Shown here piece after piece: positions 1 to 6,182 of a stretch of 12,017 nt of DNA. The stretch's first letter is position 1, and every line of letters begins with the position of its first letter. The position numbers and the translations under genes were made by a program. The DNA comes from Pseudomonadota bacterium (GTDB lineage: Bacteria; Bdellovibrionota_C; UBA2361; OMII01). A model generated the notes under the pieces. It did not search any database. It was not told where the DNA came from and saw only the letters and a list, made by a program, of their open reading frames with translations. The stretch lies in the NCBI GenBank assembly GCA_027486155.1, contig JAIXPR010000343.1, forward strand, positions 1 to 12,017. The letters are read 5' to 3'.

Positions 1-199
1 CAAGGACGTTCAGCTGGCGTGTAAACCGCTCAGCGAGCGCTCTCTGTTCATCGGTAAGAAACAACCTCTCGCGATATGCCTGCCACTTACCCTGCTCGGC
101 GGAAGTACCAGTCGCCACATAGTCAGCGTAGGGTAGCGCCCGCGCGAAAGCCTCCCTCCACAGGGAGGAACGGACATCAAAAAGTTCAGAAGCGGCCAT
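1..199 (-). CDS. Thioredoxin-family protein, N-terminal part (runs off the window)
   Basis: The first 66 residues of a minus-strand gene are visible; the rest lies left of base 1. The ATG at 199-197 is preceded by GAGGTG about 7 bases upstream, a good ribosome binding site. The N-terminal segment has the pattern LPYADYVATGTSAEQGKW followed by LTDEQRALAERFTRQLNVL. This matches the helical lead-in of a family of small bacterial thioredoxin-like proteins, in which the NVL strand is followed by the redox WCGDC-type site. That active site would fall just outside the window, so the redox function is inferred from the lead-in, not seen. No signal peptide is evident, which suggests a cytoplasmic protein. 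It reads away from the transposase remnant and has no visible link to the lanthipeptide genes. Confidence 0.68.
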   Translation of the reverse strand, partial: MAASELFDVRSSLWREAFARALPYADYVATGTSAEQGKWQAYRERLFLTDEQRALAERFTRQLNVL

Positions 200-308
200 G
201 CAATCGCACCTCACAATTGGTTTATGGTAGTAGGATCCCCGGTAATGGGAGAGAAGTCAAAGGGAACAGAGGGAACGAGTTCTTAGCCCTGGGAAACGAG
301 AGGAAATT

Positions 309-734
309 ATGTGCAGTCTCACTTCTCTACCTCAACGTAAACGGACCCGGGACAAAAACTCTGGCGTTTTTGGCCACGTTTACGTTGTAGGTCGCTTCGT
401 TTCCCTAATCGAGGGAGCCTTAACTCAACGGATACTCGCTCAGCTCCAAAAGCAAGAGCTTATCTCGTACAACGACGTAGGGCAGGCACTGTCGCAAGAA
501 CACACAGGCTTCGGCGTGTGGATGGGGACCCCATTCCATGCCACAGAGCGTGCGCACTTCGTCACACGTCCCAGCGAGCGCTCCGCTCTCTCACTTGAGA
601 AGCTCTCAATACGAGATGACATCGCTACCTACACTACCAAGGACACCGCGGGTCACGAATTTGACGCTCTCGAGTTTTTCGCTCAACTCTCCATGCTGTA
701 ATTCGACCACTCGCGTCAGATGATCCGCTTACAA
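309..734 (+). pseudogene. Remnant of IS91-like (Y2_Tnp) transposase, C-terminal half
   Basis: The open frame at 309-701 encodes 130 residues. From about residue 31 (base 399) it follows the C-terminal part of IS91/IS801-type rolling-circle transposases: LIEGALTQRILAQLQKQELI, then GFGVWMG, then SALSLEKLSIRDDIATY, and FDALEFFAQLS, equivalent to the usual 'SLEKL...Y.SK...FDPLDFLA.L' block. In full-length relatives this block continues with a 'IP.KGEQMVRYYG' segment. Here a TAA stop interrupts at 699-701, and the same frame then reads FDHSRQMIRL, which looks like that segment continued past the stop. The N-terminal zinc finger and the catalytic HUH/Tyr motifs are absent, and the first 30 residues match nothing I recognise. 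I therefore read it as a 5'-truncated, nonsense-mutated transposon fossil. No element ends could be identified. Confidence 0.68.
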
Positions 735-810
735 AAAAGCGGGCTGTCTCCTGCTCATACTAAGTGGTCTTCTAGGAATAGCGAACGTTCTGGATTGAGA
801 TATCCCTACT

Positions 811-1707
811 CTAGGCCGCTTGAGCCGAGATAGCCCTCTGACGCGCTATCGCCTGACGCTCCATCTCCTGTGTACGGCTCCTGCTCGCCAGCGTCTTCTG
901 TTCTTCCGCCTGGCTAAGAGCCACCCCTATTGCCGTGACGAGTTCGTTGCCCCGCTTTCCACGAGCAGAACTCGCCATGTCCTCTGTAATCATGTTCGAC
1001 TCAACGAGGGAGTCAAGCACTCTACGATAGTATTGGGTAAGCCGCTCTTCTTTATCATCAGGAGTCTTCAGGTCCTGGGCCTTGTTTTCGTCAGCCAACT
1101 TCTCGACAGGCTCAGCTTGCCGCTCTCCCCTCCACTGTCTTAGCCTCGCCGAAAAGCTATTTCCCTCGAGGACTGCCGCAGAAACATCACCTGGCGCACG
1201 TCTCTCCTCAGCCCGAACATCTTTCTCTTGAGAGCCTTTCGTCTCCGACTGTTGCTGGCTCCCTTCCGCAAGGACTGCGCCAGTCCTGCCCCCTCGCCCC
1301 GCCCCTAACATTTCAGATGTGCTGCGGCTATCCATGGCAACGACAAGGCCGGCTATCCCGTTCTCTGATGCTTTCTTCGAATACGCGGTGTCCTGAGAGC
1401 GCTCTTGAAATGAGAGCGTGGGTCGCGCGGGGAGAGCCAGGCGAGAGAACATCTCAGAAACTTCCGCACCTCTCTCGGAACCTTGAATACTACCGTTGGT
1501 TTCTGATCGAGATGAGAAAGAGATTTGCGACAGATCGAATGAAGACGCAGTCGAATTCGATGTAGACGATGCCGATGAGTACGGGCTGGCGTCCGAAGTA
1601 GAAGATGAGAATCCGCCGGAACCTGTGTAGGAGACCGACCCGCCACCTGGAGAAGAAGAACTAGATCCCAACGTACTGCTACCGGAAGAGGCTGAAGCGC
1701 CAGACAT
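811..1707 (-). CDS. Ser/Gly-rich hypothetical protein with charged C-terminal region
   Basis: Function not recognised. The upstream ATG at 1722 has no ribosome binding site. The ATG at 1707 follows AGGGG with a 5-base spacer, so I prefer it (298 aa; 303 aa from the upstream start). The first 75 or so residues are almost all Ser, Gly, Thr and Ala, and are probably disordered. The middle mixes Ser, Gly and charged residues. The last 110 or so residues are rich in Arg, Glu, Lys and Gln and probably helical; they include LTQYYRRVLDSLVESNMI and a final stretch with many Gln/Arg that could form a coiled coil. No signal peptide or membrane segment is visible. It lies 289 bases downstream of lanM on the same strand, but that gap makes co-transcription uncertain. 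A secreted or surface-associated protein is possible from composition alone, and I have no motif to support it. Confidence 0.6.
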   Translation of the reverse strand: MSGASASSGSSTLGSSSSSPGGGSVSYTGSGGFSSSTSDASPYSSASSTSNSTASSFDLSQISFSSRSETNGSIQGSERGAEVSEMFSRLALPARPTLSFQERSQDTAYSKKASENGIAGLVVAMDSRSTSEMLGAGRGGRTGAVLAEGSQQQSETKGSQEKDVRAEERRAPGDVSAAVLEGNSFSARLRQWRGERQAEPVEKLADENKAQDLKTPDDKEERLTQYYRRVLDSLVESNMITEDMASSARGKRGNELVTAIGVALSQAEEQKTLASRSRTQEMERQAIARQRAISAQAA

Positions 1708-1996
1708 AGAGTCCCCTGTCATAGAAAACGATAAATCTTCCGAAAACCCTAAGGTTTAGCTCATGGGAAGTAAAGTGTTTTTTGTGCCAGGTGCCCTTAC
1801 CTGTGTTGGCATGCTATCGAAAAAGTTTAATCAAGGAAGTCAGTTGAATCCTCCTCTGAATCATAACGACCGATATCATGCTCTATGACCGCAAGAAAAA
1901 ACTCTTGAGCGACTTTTCATCCACCTTATGAGGGTCTCGTGGCGAAGCCCTTAATCACCTTGACACCTTCTTACTCCGATGCGCCACGCAGCCCTC
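1708..1996. other. Intergenic region between lanM and the Ser-rich gene
   Basis: No convincing gene is present. A 7-base inverted repeat, CGTGGCG at 1938-1944 and CGCCACG at 1982-1988, lies just past the lanM stop. Its loop is long (37 bases) and it lacks an adjacent T-run, so it is a poor terminator. A short AAACC/GGTTT palindrome sits about 20 bases upstream of the Ser-rich gene's first ATG. On the plus strand a 41-codon open frame (1763-1888) has AAGG about 8 bases upstream, but its product resembles nothing I know. No recognisable -35/-10 pair was found for the downstream gene. Confidence 0.4.
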
Positions 1997-4900
1997 TCAA
2001 TCCCATGTATGAACACAAGGCAGGTCAGCATCTGTGTATATGCGAAGCAGCTCATATCCCATGCCTGCCAAGCCGTTAAAGAATCCTGGCACCGCAATAC
2101 ATTCCGACACATCTGGAACAGTGCGTATCCCATCCACTGCTCGTCTTAGGACAATGTCAGCTAGGATATCGCGATGGTCTCTGAATTGTGGATCTCCGCT
2201 TCTTTCCAACAAGCGATCGAAAAGGGCGATTCTTGAGAAGGTGCCACAACACAAGGTATCACTGGCTGGAAGCGGAAGACTAATCGATGTATCGATGGCC
2301 CAACCTATTTGTCGCTGTAAGCTGCTTCGTGAAGCGCTTTCTTCGATGGCAAGGTATGCAAGCCCGATGCCGGTAGCGCCATGGCACCATGCGGAAGCCT
2401 TCCACGAAGGCCCCTGTCCTTTAGAGACGCCCCGCATATCTGCCCAATTCCTCTTCTCCTCCGAATACAAAGATGTTTCGTATTCCAGGGCCTCCTGAGC
2501 GGCATCGGAGTACTGCGCATCGCCAGTACACCTCGCAAGGCGCATCAGGGAGAGCGCAATACCTCCAGTGCCATGCGCGAATCCTGCAAGCGCATCATCC
2601 AACGTTTTCCAGGCGCGGGCCTCGCATGGCGTCGATATACGATTAGTAATGAGATGATCACCCGCTAGGCGGGCGATCCTCAGGCGCTCCTCTACCGTGC
2701 CAATCGTCGCTGCTGAAAGCATACTCAACAGCACCCCCGCCGAGCCTCCAAGGACGTCATAGGTTGAGTCCTGACGGAATTCTCGCTTGGATACTAAGGG
2801 TAAGAGCCCTCTGGCAGGCTCAAGGATGTGCGGCATCTTCAACAGCCGCGCCGAAATAGCAAGCGGATAGAGGTCTCGAAGAAGCTGGAGACCAACCCGT
2901 CGATGTTTGCGGGATGCCTGAACTTCGGCCTGCAGAGGAGCCAATGCTCCGAGCGACATCTGCCGAAACATTTCATCGCTGGTAGCGCGATATAACGCCG
3001 CATAGAAGAGCGCGATACCGCTGCTTCCTCCCCAAAGCCCGGTCCCTGTATACCCCTGCTCGTACAAACCAGGCGCTATAAGGTTAGGGGCGATCCAGCC
3101 CAGGTCGCCTTTGCTTCCGGTGATCGCTGTTTTCCGAATTATTTGCTCTATCTCCAATACAACGCGCCAAACGCGGTCTTCAGAGACTGGCGTAGCCCCG
3201 GCCCGGTCTACTGACTCGATATGACCAGCTCGCGTTTCCCGGCTCTTAAAAGCATCATCAAGCAGCAGACTCTCACGCGTTGTTCGAAGCTGAAAATCGA
3301 GGTCAGTGTCATCAAGCGCGCGTAATCGACGAATCGCGTCTATGGCGGCACCTCCACATGACCTGCGCGAGATCACGCCCGTTAGCGAGCAACTCCTCCT
3401 CTCAGTCGAAACTGAGACAAGGGGCACATCAAAAAGCGGAATATCGAGATTCTCCATCGCGTTGATCTCCGCCTGCAGAAGCTCTCGATGGAACGGAGTA
3501 CAGCGGCCTGCGGTAAATTTTATACTTAGGCTATCTATCTCTATGCTTCGTCGCGCTCCGTTTCTGAGACATTCAGCGCTAATACTCTGTTGCAGGAGAC
3601 GGGTGTACAAGTGTGTCTGCCGCGGTACCACTCGCACTCGCGCTCGTGGATTTCGTGAAAGTGTCCGTATTTTTTTAATGACCTCTTCCCTGTGACACGA
3701 CAACACGTCGTGCATTTCGCTGAAGCCTCTCTCAATCTCCTGTGTAAGCTCATTTCCCAAGGGTCCCGCTCGGTGAGTGGGCGCGTTTCCCTGGGGCATC
3801 AGCTCGGCTTTAGCGGGGGCAGCAAGTCCAAGGCTGCGGGCGTCTTCGGAGCCACGATCCTCCAGGTGAAACGGCGCCGGAATTGGTCCTCTGAGGCCAA
3901 TAGCGCTTAAGTCGAAGGGGGCGGTATCGGCATTTGGCTGCATGTAGCGCGGGAGAAAACCAACGCGCTTTACCGAGGAGAGAACCTTGTTGTGGCACAC
4001 CGCCGGCGCACTCGTCGCCCCGCTAGCATTGGGGGCAAGCTGGTGCCCGACGCCGTCAAAAAGCGTCTCCGTATCAATGACGAATGGATATTCCCCACGG
4101 GCGATAACGTTTTCATAGTGGCCATCACTGCCTCCCAGAACGGTCCATAACGAAAGAAGCATACCCATTCGGCGGTAAAACCGCTTCTCCTGCCCCTGGT
4201 CCGAGACCTGCTTATGCTCAATGAACTCGCTCCAACCGTATTCTCCTCGTTCTATCACCCGCGGCGCCGTGATATCGAGCGATATGCCACGTTGAGCGGA
4301 TAGCCACGAGAGTAGGTCCCGATACCAGAGATCAATACACAGCGACCGAGGCTTATAGACAACCGAAAAACCACTCGCAAAACGTAGTATGCATACGCTA
4401 TGCCCACCTCGATGTGTGTCTCCACTCGAAGTAACCGACACGAGCATATCATCCGGATTCAGTCCCAGCTCAACGGATAGGGCCATTCGGTCCTGAAAGA
4501 GCCTGCTGAGCACCTCGTCCATATGAGCCGCCCATCTACCTATTTCACGGATTACTAAATCAGACAGCACGGGGTAGTGGACGCTCAGCAACTCCTCCGT
4601 TGCTTCCGGGAGAGCTTCAAGAAACTCGGATGCAAGCCGATCATTTCTATCGATAGACCCACGGCCGTGGCTTGAGCAGATATCACTCGAAAACCTTCGG
4701 ACCTTGAAGCACTGAAATTCATGCAGGAGGACCGGCGCCACAAGCCACGCCAACCTTTTTACTAAAACCACTCGTAGCGATTCAATCCCTTCCCCAAGCC
4801 ATGGATGCTGGCGGGCGATCTCAGCCGCTCGCCGCTCAACTTCTGGGAAATGCAGGCCCCCAACAAATAACCCAACCTTCTCCAGGTTACCTTGCCGAAT

Positions 4901-5221
4901 CATCTCGGCGGAGATGCTATCCTGGCCCGAGCGAGTCCCTTGAGTAGCTAATTGCAGAGGTCTCCTGAACGTGTCTTGATAGCGCGCCTGCCTCCCCGCA
5001 AAGGCCCGTGACACAAGTGCATCATCGATCTGAGCCAGTCGAAGTCTCCGGGCGAAACGAGCCTCATGGCCATTAGCCACATGCTGCTTCCACATTTCGA
5101 GAAGCTTAGGGTTGAGGGTAGGCTCCATCCCGGTTCCTTTATCAAGCACACTCCAAAGGCTCCTCGCCTCACTCGGTGGCACTACCATGCTATCTCTAGG
5201 GGCTTGAGTCGGCTCTTTCAT
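1997..5221 (-). CDS. lanM: Class II lanthipeptide synthetase LanM (CCG-type zinc site)
   Basis: Bifunctional enzyme that phosphorylates and eliminates Ser/Thr in a precursor core to give dehydro residues, then adds Cys thiols to form (methyl)lanthionine rings. It has 1074 aa, usual for LanM. Residues about 170-620 are the dehydratase domain: VVYKPRSL (Lys291), SDGHYENVI (Asp366, His368, Asn371) and VIDTETLF (Asp383) are the kinase-like catalytic motifs. Residues about 690-1070 are the LanC-like cyclase: GSSGIALF, FAHGTGGIAL (His883), WCHGATGIG (Cys946) and LCCGTFSR (Cys991, Cys992). The third zinc ligand is therefore Cys, not the His of most LanC domains. This CCG arrangement is known from ProcM-type synthetases with relaxed substrate choice. 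The ATG at 5221 follows GGAG with a 4-base spacer. All catalytic motifs are intact. It lies directly downstream of the precursor, with a terminator-like hairpin between. Confidence 0.96.
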   Translation of the reverse strand: MKEPTQAPRDSMVVPPSEARSLWSVLDKGTGMEPTLNPKLLEMWKQHVANGHEARFARRLRLAQIDDALVSRAFAGRQARYQDTFRRPLQLATQGTRSGQDSISAEMIRQGNLEKVGLFVGGLHFPEVERRAAEIARQHPWLGEGIESLRVVLVKRLAWLVAPVLLHEFQCFKVRRFSSDICSSHGRGSIDRNDRLASEFLEALPEATEELLSVHYPVLSDLVIREIGRWAAHMDEVLSRLFQDRMALSVELGLNPDDMLVSVTSSGDTHRGGHSVCILRFASGFSVVYKPRSLCIDLWYRDLLSWLSAQRGISLDITAPRVIERGEYGWSEFIEHKQVSDQGQEKRFYRRMGMLLSLWTVLGGSDGHYENVIARGEYPFVIDTETLFDGVGHQLAPNASGATSAPAVCHNKVLSSVKRVGFLPRYMQPNADTAPFDLSAIGLRGPIPAPFHLEDRGSEDARSLGLAAPAKAELMPQGNAPTHRAGPLGNELTQEIERGFSEMHDVLSCHREEVIKKIRTLSRNPRARVRVVPRQTHLYTRLLQQSISAECLRNGARRSIEIDSLSIKFTAGRCTPFHRELLQAEINAMENLDIPLFDVPLVSVSTERRSCSLTGVISRRSCGGAAIDAIRRLRALDDTDLDFQLRTTRESLLLDDAFKSRETRAGHIESVDRAGATPVSEDRVWRVVLEIEQIIRKTAITGSKGDLGWIAPNLIAPGLYEQGYTGTGLWGGSSGIALFYAALYRATSDEMFRQMSLGALAPLQAEVQASRKHRRVGLQLLRDLYPLAISARLLKMPHILEPARGLLPLVSKREFRQDSTYDVLGGSAGVLLSMLSAATIGTVEERLRIARLAGDHLITNRISTPCEARAWKTLDDALAGFAHGTGGIALSLMRLARCTGDAQYSDAAQEALEYETSLYSEEKRNWADMRGVSKGQGPSWKASAWCHGATGIGLAYLAIEESASRSSLQRQIGWAIDTSISLPLPASDTLCCGTFSRIALFDRLLERSGDPQFRDHRDILADIVLRRAVDGIRTVPDVSECIAVPGFFNGLAGMGYELLRIYTDADLPCVHTWD

Positions 5222-5248
5222 ATTTCTCCAGTGACTTTCTTTTCCTGG

Positions 5249-5293
5249 TTAAAAAGAGCGCACGTCTCCCTCCATGGATTGAGAACGTGCGCC
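5249..5293 (-). terminator. Rho-independent terminator/attenuator between precursor and lanM
   Basis: Read on the minus strand, GCGCACGT (5292-5285) and ACGTGCGC (5265-5258) form a perfect 8-bp GC-rich stem. It extends by three more pairs if one T is bulged out. TCTTTTT (5257-5251) follows immediately. It starts about 14 bases after the precursor stop and ends about 30 bases before the lanM ATG. Such elements commonly let precursor be made in excess over the synthetase; partial read-through is inferred because lanM has no other obvious promoter. Confidence 0.85.
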
Positions 5294-5306
5294 ATACGAC
5301 CTATAG

Positions 5307-5996
5307 CTAGCAGCTGCCAGTACATCCCCATGTGCTGGTAAAGCAGCCGGAGCTTTGGCACCCTGAAGAAATCATGCAGCTCGGTGTCGCGGTGTAACAT
5401 CCGTGCGTGTGGCACTCGTATGTCGTACGAGGTTCCAATCGCTCCCCTTCAGAAAATTCGCTTTTGGCCACCAGGGGCGCGACCTCACTGGACGCTTGTG
5501 GTGCCGCGACAACAAGCTGACCTGGCTCCTCGATGATGACCTTGAGCTCGACCTCTTGAGGGAGATCTAGTCCACTTCCCCGAACACTAGAGATAAATCT
5601 CTCAAGGGTTTCCCGTGGTGAACCCATCAAATCTGCCGCTAGCTTGGGGTCGCTCTTGAGTGCTAGGGCCAATTCAGCGAGCTCTCCAGTGGCCGTCTCT
5701 GCCTTATCCGCGGAGGGAATCACTATGTTGATCAGGGTTGGGCTATCCTCGAGAGCTATGACCTCAACGCCCTTGCTTAAGGTGTAGCTCCCTTCAGAGT
5801 TTGAACCAATAAGGGCGGATAACGTCTCGCGCGGTTCACGAATTAACGCTTCACGGAACGAACTGTCCGTGACTGCCAAAGTGAGTGCCTCTGTTCGAAG
5901 GCTCTCAAGATGCGCTGCGGTAGCGGATAGTACTGGCGGTGCCTCGGTATTTACCCCTGATACTGCCCCTATCTTAGTCATTTGCGTAGTCTGCAT
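5307..5996 (-). CDS. lanA: Lanthipeptide precursor with duplicated NHLP leader and two-repeat Cys-rich core
   Basis: Substrate peptide for the adjacent LanM, 229 aa. The ATG at 5996 has a strong AGGAG 6 bases upstream. Residues about 36-94 and 108-166 are two copies of a nitrile-hydratase-alpha-like leader (NHLP) domain. They align without a gap at a 72-residue offset: PRETL occurs at 55-59 and 127-131, and each copy ends in a hydrophobic beta stretch closing with Pro (94, 166). Residues 167-193 are a polar, charged linker with no Gly-Gly or Gly-Ala cleavage site. The core from about 191 to 229 has seven Cys (195, 200, 207, 213, 218, 225, 229) and about fifteen Ser/Thr, ending at Cys229. NHLP precursors normally carry one leader domain, so this one is unusually long. 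It is probably in one operon with lanM. The divergent esterase-like gene shares its upstream region. Identity as a lanthipeptide precursor rests on the NHLP leader, the Ser/Thr/Cys core and adjacency to lanM. Confidence 0.93.
   Translation of the reverse strand: MQTTQMTKIGAVSGVNTEAPPVLSATAAHLESLRTEALTLAVTDSSFREALIREPRETLSALIGSNSEGSYTLSKGVEVIALEDSPTLINIVIPSADKAETATGELAELALALKSDPKLAADLMGSPRETLERFISSVRGSGLDLPQEVELKVIIEEPGQLVVAAPQASSEVAPLVAKSEFSEGERLEPRTTYECHTHGCYTATPSCMISSGCQSSGCFTSTWGCTGSC
5310..5414 (-). repeat. Two-unit tandem repeat in the lanthipeptide core (period 18 residues)
   Basis: Residues 195-212 and 213-229 of the precursor align in register: C-x3-G-C-(Y/F)-T-(A/S)-T-x2-C-x2-S. Cys195/213, Cys200/218, Cys207/225 and Ser210/228 are each exactly 18 residues (54 bases) apart. 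The bases have diverged at many positions, so the duplication is old or maintained at the protein level. The final Cys229 corresponds to Ser211 in the first unit. Confidence 0.8.
5499..5891 (-). repeat. Tandem duplication of the NHLP leader domain (period 72 residues)
   Basis: Copy 1 covers 5715-5891 (residues 36-94) and copy 2 covers 5499-5675 (residues 108-166). Aligned at a 72-residue offset they share the helix start (E/L/A/D-rich), the PRETL motif, Glu78/Glu150, Val77/Val149 and Pro94/Pro166 without gaps. Identity is modest, so this is seen at the protein level only. Confidence 0.75.
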
Positions 5997-6030
5997 ATCA
6001 TCTCCTATTCTAGTGTTGTGTTCCTGAGTC

Positions 6031-6058
6031 GCGTGCCGAGACTGTCTCGGCTACACGC
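6031..6058. promoter_or_regulatory. Palindrome in the divergent precursor/esterase intergenic region
   Basis: GCCGAGAC (6035-6042) and GTCTCGGC (6044-6051) are perfect 8-base arms around a single T. Outer arms GCGT (6031-6034) and ACGC (6055-6058) extend it with a 3-base offset. The centre is 47 bases upstream of the precursor ATG. A 1-base spacer makes an efficient RNA hairpin unlikely, and the symmetry fits a dimeric repressor or activator site. No T-run follows on either strand. The bound protein is unknown. Confidence 0.5.
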
Positions 6059-6094
6059 ACAGAAGGCGATCCCAAGCTGGCCGAGCAAATTCTT

Positions 6095-6121
6095 GAAAGA
6101 GAACGAGGCTGGCTCTCTTTC
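6095..6121. promoter_or_regulatory. Second inverted repeat upstream of the precursor
   Basis: GAAAGAGA (6095-6102) and TCTCTTTC (6114-6121) are perfect 8-base arms with an 11-base spacer, between the esterase-like gene and the precursor. Centre-to-centre distance from the first palindrome is about 65 bases. It could be a second operator half or a hairpin in a leader transcript. No clear -35/-10 pair was found on either strand here. Confidence 0.35.
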
Positions 6122-6182
6122 GCCTTTATCGCCCCTCTCAAATCACCGCCGTCCAACCAGGTGTCTGCGTCGGGTTACTATC

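Noticed and set aside
440..622. Minus-strand 60-codon frame opposite the transposase remnant
   Set aside because: It lies antisense to a recognisable transposase fragment and its product has no family resemblance.
725..742. CCGCTT/AAGCGG hairpin between the transposase remnant and the Ser-rich gene
   Set aside because: A 6-bp stem with an A-rich loop and no T-run following on either strand; too weak to call a terminator.
1790..1818. Interrupted inverted repeat GTGCCAGGT...ACCTGTGTTGGCA as a riboswitch or operator
   Set aside because: The arms pair only with a 5-base bulge, and no known riboswitch motif is present.
5982..6182. N-terminal extension of the esterase-like gene back to a TTG at 5982
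   Set aside because: It would overlap the precursor's start codon and ribosome binding site on the other strand, has no ribosome binding site of its own, covers both inverted repeats, and encodes sequence unlike the family.
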